A DNA stretch of 64,000 bases from Piscinibacter aquaticus (GTDB lineage: Bacteria; Pseudomonadota; Gammaproteobacteria; Burkholderiales; Burkholderiaceae_C), in the NCBI GenBank assembly GCA_007994965.1, contig VOPW01000001.1:1984001-2048000 (forward strand), read 5' to 3'. Within the stretch, counting starts at the first letter, position 1, and every line of letters starts with the position of its first letter. Of this stretch, positions 19,168 to 29,318 are shown piece after piece. The notes beneath the pieces are model-generated. The model was not told the origin of the DNA and made no database searches. It saw only the letters and a list, made by a program, of their open reading frames with translations. The position numbers and the translations under genes were made by a program.

Positions 19168-20799
19168 CGCGGTTCAGAAGCACTTCGGCACATCGAAGGC
19201 GGTCCGGCCCAACGAACTCTTCGGCGTTTCGAACAGCGCCAAGATCATCGAAGGTGGCATGCTGCTGGGCGTCGTCAATCTGAACGCGGCGCGCGAGGAC
19301 GCGGAAGCCTTCATCTTCGCCTGCGTGATGCGCTTCCCACCGGAAGACGAGGTCTACTTCGCGGTGCTGGTCCGCAAGGACAAGACCAAGTTCCTCGAGC
19401 GTCTTGCCGAGATGAAGAAGCTCGGCGCCGCGGCGAAGGCGGCAGGCGAAGAGGCCGCCGCAGCGGAAGGCGCGGAGGAAGAGTTCGGTGAGGAATCCGG
19501 CGTCCCCATCAAGTACAGCGCGCGCAACAACCTTGTTCGCATCTACACGGCTGGTGATGGCCTGCTGTGGCTGCGCAATGCGGGCTTCTGGAACAGTCTC
19601 GACTTCGACCGTGCGCCCTTCGGTCCGTCAACGGAGCCTGATCAGGTCGTCGTGGCGCTCCACCCGCCGACGGCTTCAGCACGGCGCAGCCTGCTGGCGC
19701 GCGAGTTCATTGGCTGGCTGGGCAGCCAGGTTGGTGCTGCGAAGATTCACGAGCTGCCGGTCTGGAAGGACGCCGCGACGCTGGAACCGGCGATGCGGCG
19801 CATGCCGTCCACGCTGGCCGTGGCCGATATCGAAGAGGCCGTCGCCGCGCTCGGCGGGCACTATCCGAACGGCGAGGTGCGGCGCTTCCATGCCGCGCTG
19901 AACTTCCTGCCGCACAAGCACTTCGTGATCCTCTCGGGCCTGTCGGGCACCGGCAAGACCCAGCTGGCACTGAAGTACGCGCGCGCCGTCCACGGCCTCA
20001 CGAACGAGGCGGCAGATCCCCTGCTGTTCGTCTGTCCCGTCCGCCCCGAATGGACCGATCCGACGGGCCTGACGGGCTACAACGACGTGCTCACGAACCG
20101 CTACGTCGTGCCGACCTTCCTGGAAGCGGTGCTGGTGGCAACGGCGCACCGTGACTCGCCGGTCTTCGTCGTGCTTGACGAGCTGAACCTCGCGCGCGTC
20201 GAGTACTACCTGTCCGACGTGCTCTCCTGCCTCGAAACCGGCAGCGCCCTGCAGCTGCATTCCAACGGCGTGCCGCTCGAAGGCACGACGGGGACCAGCA
20301 TCCGTGCCGAACTGCCGCTGCCGGCGAACCTGTTCATCATCGGCACCATCAACATCGACGAATCCACCAACCCGGTCAGCGACAAGGTGCTGGACCGCGC
20401 GTCGGTGATCGACATGTCGGCCGTCGATGTGCTGGCTACCTAACCTCGCTGGAGACGCGCTTCACGGAACTGAAGGGCGCGGTCGCAACGGCCGGACCAA
20501 AGCTGACAGAAGTCCACGGCCTGATGCAGGCGCACGGTCTGGGTTTTGGCTATCGCGTGATCGAGGAGTGCGTGCGCTATCACGCCTTCGACGCGCAGCA
20601 TCTCAAGACCGCGGCCAGCGACGTGACCGACCAGCTGCTGGTGCAGAAGGTGCTGGTCAAGCTTCGCGGCGCCGAGCGTCAGCGTTCGCTGCTCACCGGC
20701 CTCGACAAGGCCTGCGCAGGCATGCCCCTGTCGCAGGCGGTACTGCGCCGCCTGCTGGCCGACCTCGACGAATTCGGCTCCTTCCAGGCGATGCGGTGA
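19133..20799 (+). CDS. mcrB: McrB-like AAA+ GTPase restriction subunit (frame change near 20435)
   Basis: A protein of about 555 residues. The N-terminal half (FLDAVQKHFGTSKAVRPNEL onward) is not the E. coli McrB DNA-binding domain and probably sets target choice. The C-terminal motor is McrB-like: Walker A GLSGTGKTQLALKYA, PEWTDPTGLTGYNDVL, Walker B and following residues FVVLDELNLARVEYYLSDVL, and IIGTINIDESTNPVSDKVLD. A lost G at GTGCTGGCTACC (20435) splits off the final 115 residues. McrB translocates or loops DNA and activates McrC. The presence of a linked methyltransferase recalls LlaJI-type systems. Confidence 0.88.
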
Positions 20800-20802
20800 A
20801 CC

Positions 20803-22456
20803 GTGACGGCACTCTTCATCCAGGCGGAAGGGGGCGGCCCTGCATGGCAGGTCTGGCCGATGCCGGATGCGGTGCCGCCGGGCGCGGTGCGGGAAGGGGC
20901 GTCTTACCTTTTTGAGCTGCGCGACAGCGACGACGCGCTCGCCGCTGATCTGCTCATTGACGATGTGCCGGCGGAAGCCCTGCGCTCCCGCCAGCCGCGT
21001 GTTGCCCGCTGGCGCTGGCAGCTGGTTTTCATGCCGGCATGGTCGAAGCCGTGCTGCGCGTGCCCGGGACGGGGACGCGGCGCTTTGAAATCACGACCGA
21101 TCCCGATCTGCGGAAGCTGACCCGCGACGATTTCGACGCGATGGTGCGCGAGCTGCTGGAAGACACCTTCGCGCTGTTCTCGCTGAGCGCCTTCCGCAAG
21201 GGCATCGCGCGGCAGCCCGGCAACCGGCCGCCGCCGCTGGCCCGCCTGGAGTTCCTGCGCTCCCGCGCCAACGAGATTGCCGAAACCGTTGCCGCGATTA
21301 GCCGGGCGCCGCGGCACTTTTTGCGCGCCGAGGACGTGACCGTGCCGGCGCATCGCGCGGCGCGGGCGACGGGGCCGGAGATCATCAAGTCCTTCCGCTC
21401 GGGCGCGATCCGTCACGAGACCGTCAGCCCGTCGCGTTTGCCGGCAGCGCTGGGCGGGCGGCTGCCGGCACAGATCACGCTGCGTCAGCGCCGCAACAGC
21501 GTGGACATCCCCGAGCACCGGCAGATGAAGGCCTGCCTGCAGTCCTGGTCGGCCTGGCTGGGCAGCGTGGCCGACGTGCTGGCCCGCATGGGCGCGACAG
21601 ACGATCCCGAAATCACCACCACGGCCGGCGCGTGGGCCGTCAGGACACGGCAGGTCGGGCGGCATCTGGCAAACGCCGCGACCATGCCGTTCCTGGCGGA
21701 TGTGGGCGAGGGGATGCCGCAGCTGCACATGTCGGCCCTGTTCCGCCGTGATCCCGCCTACCGGCGTTTCTACCGGTTGTGGCAGGACATGAATCTCGGT
21801 CTGGCCGCCCTGTTCGGTGACTTCCTGAACATGCCGCTGGCGCGGACCTACGAGCTGTATGAGCTGTGGTGCTTCCTGCGCCTGCTGCGCGCGGCGGCCG
21901 AAGAGTACGGGCCCGCGGGCGTGGACCTGAGCAGCCTTTTCAGTGGCGACGCTGCGGGCGGCGTGACCCTGGCGGCCGGCGCCGTCACGGTGCCCGTCGG
22001 AGGCGGCAACGTGCTGTGCTTCCAGCGGCAATATCGCGAGTACTGGATCGAGCCAGACGGCCAGGGCAGCTTCAGCCGGACCATGGTGCCGGACGTGGTG
22101 CTGGCCGGCACGGGCCTCGGGTCGCCGGCGCCGCGCCTGATCGTGCTGGACGCGAAGTACCGCATCAATGACGGTCTCAACGACGCCCTGAATTCGATCC
22201 ATACCTACCGCGACGCGCTCGTGCGTGAAGCGGGCGGCGCTACCGAAGGCATCGTCACCGCGGCCTATCTGCTCACGCCGCATGTGCCGGACCGGCTGCG
22301 GATTTCAGGGCGACGCCGGTTCCCGGACGCCTGTTCCATCCGCAGTACCGCGAGAAGTTCCGCTTCGGTGCCGTGACGCTGCGGCCCGGCATGAGCCTAG
22401 CCGAGCTGCGCGAGTGTCTGAGGACAATCGTCGCCGACGCCACGGGATCAGCATGA
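20803..22456 (+). CDS. mcrC: McrC-like endonuclease subunit (frame changes near 21030 and 22304)
   Basis: About 550 residues; starts at a GTG 3 bp after mcrB. Conserved stretches of the McrC/DUF2357 type are present, including TYELYELWCFLRLLRAA and, in the C-terminal PD-(D/E)XK nuclease domain, MVPDVVL followed by RLIVLDAKYRINDGL, which supplies the Asp and Asp/Glu-x-Lys residues. It is the cutting subunit that works with McrB. Frame changes at CTGGTTTTCATG and CGGATTTC each fit one lost G. The stop overlaps the vsr ATG. Confidence 0.85.
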
Positions 22457-22934
22457 CCGACGTGCTCACTGCTGAGCAGCGCCAGCTCAACATGAGCCGC
22501 ATCCGCGGGCGCGACACCAGGCCCGAGATGCTGGTGCGGCAGGGTCTGCATGCGCGCGGCCTGCGCTACCGGCTGCACGACCGGAAGCTGCCCGGCCGCC
22601 CTGACCTTGTGTTTCCACGCCACGGTGCCGTGCTTTTCGTTCATGGCTGCTTCTGGCATGCCCATGGCTGTGCCCTCTCAAAGCTGCCGGCGACGCGCCA
22701 GGACTTCTGGAAGCAGAAGCTCGAAGGCAACGCGGCGCGCGACCGCCGGGCCATTGACGCGCTGCAGGCTGCAGGCTGGCGCGTCCTGGTGATCTGGGAG
22801 TGCGCTCTCAGAGGCCCTGCAAGATTGAGCGGGAGGTAGCACTGGACCGCGCGCAGCGGTTCATCACGGGACGGGTGCGGGACCATCTGGAGATTGCCGG
22901 AGCGTCTGGCAGCAGCGGGAGCAAGGCAGCTTGA
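22453..22934 (+). CDS. vsr: Vsr-family very short patch repair endonuclease (frame change near 22818)
   Basis: The N-terminal region MSRIRGRDTRPEMLVRQGLH and the core GRPDLVFPRHGAVLFVHGCF with WHAHGC, then ATRQDFWKQKL and AAGWRVLVIWECAL, match Vsr. These include the catalytic Asp of PDLVF and Zn-binding His/Cys residues. Vsr nicks T:G mismatches made by deamination of 5-methylcytosine, so linkage to the methyltransferase makes sense. A missing base after GAGGCCC shifts the final 38 residues (CKIEREVALDRAQRF). Stop overlaps the next start (TTGA). Confidence 0.9.
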
Positions 22935-25096
22935 AAACTCTGACGATTGATCTCGAACACTGCTACGGCATCCGCAGGCTGACGGCGACGTTTGACTTCT
23001 CGAAGACCAGCGCCATCGCCATCTACGCCCCGAACGGCTCGATGAAGACATCACTGGCGCAGACGTTCCAGGACATTGCCGGCGGCACGGCTTCGAAGGA
23101 TCGCATCTTTCCGGCGCGCGTCTGCAAGCGGAACGTCAAGGACGAGACCGGCGCCGAATTGCTGAAGGACAGCGTCCTCGTGGTCCGGCCTTACGAAGAG
23201 GCAATGGGTCACACGGCGAAGACCTCGACGCTGCTGGTAAACCCGGCGCTGCGGCAGGAGTACGAGAAGCTGCACGCCGACATTGATGCGGCGAAGGCTG
23301 CGCTGCTCAAGGCGCTGCGGGAACAGTCCGGTTCCAAGCGCGACATCGAGAAAGAGTTCTCCCTGGCCTTCACGGCCAACGACAACAAGTTCTATATCGC
23401 CCTGAACCGTATCAAGGATGAAGTGGCAAACAGGCCCGATGCGCCGCTGAAGGATGTGCCCTACGACCTGATCTTCGATGAGAAGGTGCAGAGCTTCCTG
23501 GACACCAAGGACTTCAAGACCGCCATCGACGGCTTCATCAAGAAGTACAACGAGCTGCTGGCCGCCTCCACCTACTTCAAGAAGGGCGTCTTCAACTACT
23601 ACAACGCGGCGCAGATAGCGAAGCAGCTTGCCGACAACGGCTTCTTCGCTGCCAAGCACTCCGTCAACCTCAACGCCGGTGAGAAAAAGGAAATCACGAC
23701 GCAAAAGGAGCTGGAGGACCTGATCGCCAAGGAGAAAGAGGCGATCTCGAACGACAAGGACCTGCGCAAGAAGTTCGCCGAGATCGAGAAGCTGATCCAG
23801 AAGAACGTCACCGTGCGCGACTTCGAGGCCTACCTTCTCAACCACGAGGAGCTGTTGGCAAAGTTCGCCAACATGGCCGACTTCCGGCAGGAGGTCTGGA
23901 AGGCCTACATCGATGCGAGGTTCGACCTGTACAAGGCGCTGCTGGATCAGTACCAGGGCGGCCGAAGCGCGCCGTAAGGAAATCGAGGAGCAGGCGAAGA
24001 AGGAGCGGACCCAGTGGGAGGATGTCATCGAAATCTTCAACGAGCGCTTCTTCGTGCCGTTCAAGCTGGAGGCGTCCAACCGCGTGGACGTGATCCTGGG
24101 CCAGCAGGAAATGCTGAGCCTTGACTTCATCTTCACCGATGGAACCGAGCAGGCGCCGGTTGACCGTGCTTCACTGCTGCAGGCTTTGAGCACCGGGGAG
24201 AAGAAGGCCCTCTATGTGCTGAACATCCTGTTCGAGATCGAGGCGCGGAAGAAGGCCGGCCAGGACACGCTCATCATCGTGGACGACATCGCGGACTCGT
24301 TCGACTACAAGAACAAGTACGCGATCATCCAGTACCTGATGGACATCTCGGAAAGCGCGCACTTCAAGCAGATCCTGCTGACCCACAACTTCGACTTCTA
24401 CCGCACGGTCGAGAGCCGCTTCGTCGGCTACAGCAACTGCCTGATGACTTCGAAGACCAGCACCGGTGTGGCGCTGGAGCCGGCTGCCGGCATCAAGAAC
24501 GTCTTCACGAAAGACTGGAAGGGCGCGTTCTTCAAGGACCCGATGAAGAAGATCGCCTCGATCTCCTTCATCCGCAATCTGATCGAATACACGCGCGGCG
24601 AGACTGACCCGGAGTTCATCAAGCTCACCTCGCTGCTGCACTGGAAGGCGGACTCCCCGGCATCACCGTCGCCGACCTGGACGCGATCTACAACGGCCTC
24701 TTCGGCACGAAGGAAAGCTCGGCCGACGGCCAGAAGCCCGTTGTCAGTTTGATCGCGGACGAAGCGGCGAAGTGCCTGAAGGCTCCCGAAGGCATCAACT
24801 TCGCCAACAAGGTCGTGCTCGCCATAGCGACGCGCCCGGCCGCGGAGCGGCTCATGGTGGGCAAGATTGCCGACCCTGCTTTCGTTGCCGGCATCAAGGC
24901 CAACCAGACCGCAGTGCTGTTGAAGAAGTTTCAGACGCAGTTCGCGGGCGATACCGCGTCGATTGGGGTTCTGCAGCGTGTGGCGCTCATGACGCCGGAG
25001 AACATTCACTTGAATTCGTTCATGTACGAGCCGATCCTCGATATGTCAGATGGACACCTGCGCAAGCTATACGGCGAAGTGATGGCACTCGCTTAG
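22931..25096 (+). CDS. ABC-type (SMC/RecF-like) ATPase of defence operon (frame changes near 23955 and 24655)
   Basis: About 720 residues beginning at a TTG that overlaps vsr. Walker A is unusual, YAPNGSMKTSLAQTF, with GSMKT for GSGKT. A long Lys/Glu-rich region that may form a coiled coil follows (residues about 110-390). Then come the ABC signature-like LSTGEKKALYVLNILFEIEA, Walker B TLIIVDDIADSFD and the H-loop ILLTHNFDFYRTVESR. Such proteins occur in phage-defence loci as sensors or partners of nucleases; no effector domain was recognised. CCGGCATC at 24655 fits a lost G. Directly followed by a nuclease gene, so the two probably act together. Confidence 0.72.
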
Positions 25097-25115
25097 CGGA
25101 AGGTCGGGAGGGACT

Positions 25116-26376
25116 TTGTTCGGGCTAATTGACAGGAGCAAGGGATATCTGTTCTCCAGCCGCGAATTGCGCGAGATCATCGCGTCGAACATTCAAGCGG
25201 CCCGCCAAGAAGTTGAGCAGTTGGATGCAAACCGTCTGCTGAACACCGCGCCGGCAGACTGGTGAAGTACCTCGTCGGCAAGTACGAGCTGACCGCTCCA
25301 ACATTAAAGCGCGAGGCGTGGTCGGCCGCGGAGCAGGAAGTCCAGATCGATGTACGCCATGACCAGATGCGCCATGTCATGGACCGCAGCCGTCCGGCAT
25401 TAATCCCCGGGCAGCGTATCGACATCGAAGTGCCCGTCGAAGGAGATACCGAGCTGCTTTACGCGCAGGCCAGCACGATGTCGAGCGCCGCGCCCCGTGC
25501 GGTGATCCGTGGTTCGTCGATCTTCCTGACGTTCGAGATCCCCACGACAGCGGTCAGACGGACATCCGCCAGCGTGCCGACCGTATCCTAGACGAGATTG
25601 AACAGCATCTGGGCTGGATCAGAAGCGACCTCAGCGGCTTCAATGACCGCTGGCCCGGGAATGCGACGCGGCGATCACCGCACGCCGCAAACGCATTCTG
25701 GACAATCAGGGACGGGCCTCCGCACTTGGCATTCCGCTGAAGGCCAGAGCCGATGCGCCGAAAACCTACGTGCTGCCTCAGGTGCGCCGAAAGCTGGTGC
25801 CAGGCCTGCCGCCAGCAACCAGCGCGGCCTTCACACCAGAACCAGCGCTCGACACGGCGAACTACGAGCACATCCTGTCGGTGCTGCAGAACATGGCGCA
25901 TGTCATGGAGCGCAGCCCTACCGCGTTCGCGCAGATGGGAGAGGAGGACCTGCGCCAGCACTTCCTCGTGCAGCTGAACGGTCAGTTCGAGGGTGCGGCC
26001 ACAGCCGAGACCTTCAACGTCAGCGGTAAGACAGACATTCTGCTGCGCGCGAACGGTCGCAACGTCTTCATCGCGGAGTGCAAGTTCTGGAAGGGTCCCA
26101 AGCACTACCGGGAGACCATCGACCAGCTGCTCGGCTACACGGCGGCGCGATGCCAAGACCGCGATCATCGTCTTCAACCGCGGGACCGCACTTTCAACTG
26201 TGCTCGCTGGCATCAAGGCGGAAACCGAGGCACATACAAACTGCAAGCGCGCCGTCGCGTGGTCGTCCGAGACCGGCCTGCGCTATGTGTTCCATCACCC
26301 CAATGACCCCAACCGGGAATTCACCTTGAGCATCCTCGTTTTCGATGTCCCAAGCGCAAGCGATGGACATCCATGA
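25116..26376 (+). CDS. Putative PD-(D/E)XK nuclease of defence operon (about four frame changes)
   Basis: About 420 residues, starting at a TTG preceded by GGGAGG. The N-terminal half has no domain I recognise (RSKGYLFSSRELREIIASNI; later IRGSSIFLTFEIP). The C-terminal part has a nuclease-like pattern: QHFLVQLNGQFEG with Glu, VSGKTDILLRANGRN with Asp, and VFIAECKFWKG giving Glu-x-Lys, followed by YRETIDQLLGYTAWRDAKT once frames are joined. This fits a restriction-type PD-(D/E)XK fold. Frame changes near 25257, 25540, 25655 and 26148. It overlaps the next gene by ATGA. Confidence 0.65.
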
Positions 26377-26867
26377 CAAACTTGAACCTGCCAGGAGTGG
26401 AGCCGACCACTGATCGCGTGCTGGAGCTGCTTGCGCAGGCCAAGCAACTGGCGCGTGAGTACCGGGCGCTGACCGGCAAGCCACTCGGCGTGACCGGAGA
26501 AGTTGCGGAGTTCGAAGCGGCGCGGCTGCTGGAGCTGGAACTGACACCAGCCCGCCACGCCGGATATGACGCCATACGGCCAGGAGACGGTTGTCGACTG
26601 CAGATCAAGGGCCGCTGTGTTCTGCCTGGGGCGAGGGCAGGCCAGCGCATCGGCTCAATCGATATCGACAAGGACTTTGACGCCGTTCTGTTGGTTCTTC
26701 TCGATGAGGCCTTCGATGCCACTGACATCTACGAAGCAGATCGTCACGCCGTTATCGCGGCGCTGACCGCTCTCGGGTCAAAGTCGCGTAACGTACGCGG
26801 CGCCCTCGGCATTGCAAAGTTCAGGTCCATCGGTCGCCGTTGCTGGAGTCGGCCGACGCCGGCGTAA
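26373..26867 (+). CDS. DUF6998-like protein closing the defence operon
   Basis: A 164-residue soluble protein in one frame. It opens with VLELLAQAKQLAREYRALTG and contains KPLGVTGEVAEFEAARLLEL, RLQIKGRC, IGSIDIDKDFDAVLLVLLDE and a final RNVRGALGIAKFRSIGR, resembling DUF6998 proteins. The pattern E...D-x-x-QIKGR is compatible with another small PD-(D/E)XK-like fold, but this is inference. The 4-bp overlap with the upstream nuclease argues that it is part of the same system. Confidence 0.6.
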   Translation: MTNLNLPGVEPTTDRVLELLAQAKQLAREYRALTGKPLGVTGEVAEFEAARLLELELTPARHAGYDAIRPGDGCRLQIKGRCVLPGARAGQRIGSIDIDKDFDAVLLVLLDEAFDATDIYEADRHAVIAALTALGSKSRNVRGALGIAKFRSIGRRCWSRPTPA

Positions 26868-27002
26868 CACGCCCGGTCGATACTTAAAGCGCCGCGAATG
26901 GCCGTCCCAACATCGGAACGGCGTCTGGCTCACTTGACGATCCGGAGATGCGCGGCGGCTGGCGGCTGCGGTGTGATGCTCAACCCATACAGCGCGTTCA
27001 GC

Positions 27003-28014
27003 TCACTCGGCTGCAGGTGCAGCATCCCGGCAGTCGGAGATCGAATAGCCCAACTGCCGGATGTGCGCTTCCATCAGATCGGGTAGCACCGTCGCCGGCT
27101 CGGGCGGAAAATCCAGCTCGGGCGGCTCGCCCTGCCTGATCTTGGCGATGCTGAATTGCTGCCACAGGTAGCGCTCCTGGTTGTAGGCCAGCAGCCCCAG
27201 CGACCGCGCGCGCATCAGCAGTGAGGCCATGGACACGCGCCATACCGGCTTGAGTTCGGCCAGCAGGCGCAGGTCAATGCGGCGTGCGTAGTACGGTTTG
27301 ATGTCCTGGGTCGGCATGAGGAAGAAGCTGGCAAACTCGTTCGCCTGCTCTTCCATCTGCTGGGTTGGCTGGGTGCGGTGCATGACCGGGTGCCCGAGTT
27401 CGTGCGCCAGCGTAAAGCGCATGCGGTCGGCCGGCTGATTGACGTTCAGCACGATCAGCGGCGGCAATCCCGGCGCCGAGAACGTCACCCCGTCCACGGC
27501 CGAGCCGGCCATGTCGGAGTGCACGACGACGATGCCGGCCGCTTCGAGCAAGCGCGTCAGGTTCTGCACCGGCCCTGCCGGCATCTGCCATTGCGCGCGC
27601 CAGGGCCGCGATGCGCTCCACGCTCTCGAACTCGTCAACGGGCAAGGCCGGAATGGGATACGTCGCCTCGATCTCCACGGCGCGCAGCAGCCGGCGCATG
27701 TGCATCAGGCGCAGGTTCAGCTCGGCCACGATCTGATCCATCTCGCGCGCGCTGACGGCCGCCTTCTTGCGCCACATGGGGTGGACGCTGACCGGCGCAC
27801 CAAGGACCGTATCAGTCTGGATGAAGAACGTGCGCGGCATGTCGAACACTGCCGCAGCCCGGTCGATCAGGTCGCCAGTGAAGCCTGACAGCCTGTTCTC
27901 GATGCGCGAGAGCATCGCCCGGCTGACGCCCAGCCGCTGCGCGGCGTCGCCTTGCTGCAGGCCGCGCCATTGCCTTGCGACCCGAAGGAGATCGGGATTG
28001 CCCAGATCCGACAT
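27003..28014 (-). CDS. Xre-family HTH and ImmA/IrrE metallopeptidase protein (frame change near 27600)
   Basis: The N-terminus is a helix-turn-helix (LLRVARQWRGLQQGDAAQRL, then GVSRAMLSRIENRLSGF). The C-terminal half is an ImmA/IrrE (COG2856) domain with zinc motif TLAHELGHPVMHR and the distal EEQANEFASFFLMP glutamates. A frame change in a GC repeat near 27600 separates them. Such Xre-COG2856 proteins act as antitoxins or induced repressor-cleaving proteases. Only 3 bp separate it from the upstream partner gene, so the two form one operon. Confidence 0.82.
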
Positions 28015-28017
28015 GGC

Positions 28018-28617
28018 TTACTTCTCGCCTGTTTCGTGCTGCTTTCCTTCGTCCACGACGCGGAGCTTGACCCGCGAACCACGGCCACCATCGCCGATGC
28101 TGGGCGTCGGCAGCGGAATGACCTGGGCTCCGGTGTCGGGCGCGATCTCGTAATTCCAGAGGCACACGTCGCCGTCGCGGGCAGCCACAAGCACCTGCTC
28201 GATCCGGGTCTGCAGCCGGTTCAGCACATAGACCACCTCGACCTTGTGCACGTTCGGCAGGCCGGGCAGCTCCTGCTGCTGCTCGACGAAGCCCAGCGTC
28301 GCCTGGGTCTGGATGTTCGACCCCAGGCCGTTGTCGTTGGCCTTCTTGAAGCGCAGCGCCACGGTGTCGGCGAAGATGAACTTCACGGTCTCGTCGCGCC
28401 GGATCACGCGCACGGCCTTGTCGTCGGCCAGCGCAGTCATGGCACGCTGCACGATGAAGTCATAGACCACGCAGGCACGGCTGCGCGCCGGGAACAGGAG
28501 CCGGCCGCCGAGCTGCAGCGCGCGCCAGTCTTCCCAGCCGCCATGGGTGGCGTTGAAGAGGACGGTCTCGTACTTGGCGAGGATGGCGCGCACCGCCGGT
28601 TCGTCAGCCATCGTCAT
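28018..28617 (-). CDS. Partner of Xre-ImmA/IrrE protein, possible RosmerTA-like toxin
   Basis: A 199-residue soluble protein with no catalytic motif that I recognise. Stretches such as MTALADDKAVRVIRRDETVK, FADTVALRFKKANDNGLGSN, ELPGLPNVHKVEVVYVLNRL and DGDVCLWNYEI recur in conserved hypothetical proteins that are encoded next to Xre-ImmA/IrrE genes. By position it would be the toxin of a RosmerTA-like pair; that assignment rests on gene order and needs a profile search. An AAGGA site precedes the ATG, and a palindrome lies about 40 bp upstream. Confidence 0.5.
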   Translation of the reverse strand: MTMADEPAVRAILAKYETVLFNATHGGWEDWRALQLGGRLLFPARSRACVVYDFIVQRAMTALADDKAVRVIRRDETVKFIFADTVALRFKKANDNGLGSNIQTQATLGFVEQQQELPGLPNVHKVEVVYVLNRLQTRIEQVLVAARDGDVCLWNYEIAPDTGAQVIPLPTPSIGDGGRGSRVKLRVVDEGKQHETGEK

Positions 28618-28654
28618 CGTGTTGTCCTTTCGTGGCAGGCCGGGTCAGCGCGCC

Positions 28655-28666
28655 GATTTGCAAATC
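28655..28666. promoter_or_regulatory. Palindromic operator candidate of the Xre-ImmA/IrrE operon
   Basis: GATTTGCAAATC is a perfect 12-bp palindrome in an AT-rich patch (followed by CTAGAATTTTGCATC) between two divergent genes. This is where the Xre-type protein would be expected to bind to repress its own operon and perhaps the DUF2188 gene. Confidence 0.5.
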
Positions 28667-28751
28667 ACGCTAGAATTTTGCATCATTCCATTCAGGCGCG
28701 CAAGTGGTTTACCGCCCCTCCACCTGCCGCCAAGGCGGCGAAAGGGCTGAC

Positions 28752-28982
28752 ATGACGAAGAAGGACATCCACGTCGGTCCGCACAAGGACGTCTGGGCGA
28801 CGAAAAAGAAGGCGCCGGGCGCGTCGGCGTGGTCACCGACACCCAGAAGCAGGCGATCAACCGCGCCAAGGAACAAGCCGTGCGCGAAGGTCGAGGTCGT
28901 CATCCACGGCCGCGACAACAAGATCAGGGACAGCGACAGCTACGGCCGCGATCCGAATCCGCCGAAGGACAAGAAGCACTGA
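28752..28982 (+). CDS. DUF2188-like small protein (frame changes near 28820 and 28890)
   Basis: About 76 residues. It starts MTKKDIHVGPHKDVWATKK and, after two frame changes, continues VVTDTQKQAINRAKEQAVRE and VVIHGRDNKIRDSDSYGRDP, which is the DUF2188 pattern (V-x-P-x-G-x-W ... ELVIHGRDGRI...SYG). Function is unknown; such proteins are scattered in mobile elements and near stress genes. It is divergent from the Xre-ImmA/IrrE operon. Confidence 0.62.
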   Translation: MTKKDIHVGPHKDVWATKKKAPGASAWSPTPRSRRSTAPRNKPCAKVEVVIHGRDNKIRDSDSYGRDPNPPKDKKH

Positions 28983-29318
28983 CCGGCGACCTGCGACAAG
29001 CGCGTTGACGCCGGATTTCGAATCGGATGCTCGCGATCGACAAAGGACTCTATCGGCTTCCCGCGCCGCGAATGAGCGCACGGTGTGAGCCAACGCCCAC
29101 GCCCACCACGATCGTTTTCTATGTGCGCGCCAGACGTCACGCAGCCACTTGGTCTGAGTGTCTGAGTTCAGTCTGAAACTGGCTTCGGTTCCAGAGTAGA
29201 AGGAAGACCCGCGGACCCTTGCGAGGGTGCCAGTCGCTCGTCTACCTGTGGCCAAATGAATCAGGCTCGCGCGCAATGGGGGAGACCCAGGCTTTGAATG
29301 CCTCTTGCGGCAGCGGTG
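28983..29318. other. Non-coding stretch between DUF2188 gene and relaxase 3' end
   Basis: No credible gene is seen on either strand; the longest frame here is antisense to DUF2188 and Arg-rich. The sequence is less GC-rich than its neighbours and contains short repeats of TCTGAGT and a GTCTGA series around 29150-29175. Nothing identifiable as a terminator with a T-tract is visible. Confidence 0.5.

Noticed and set aside
28857..29276. A 139-codon minus-strand frame
   Set aside because: Overlaps the DUF2188 gene antisense and is Arg-rich with no recognisable fold.
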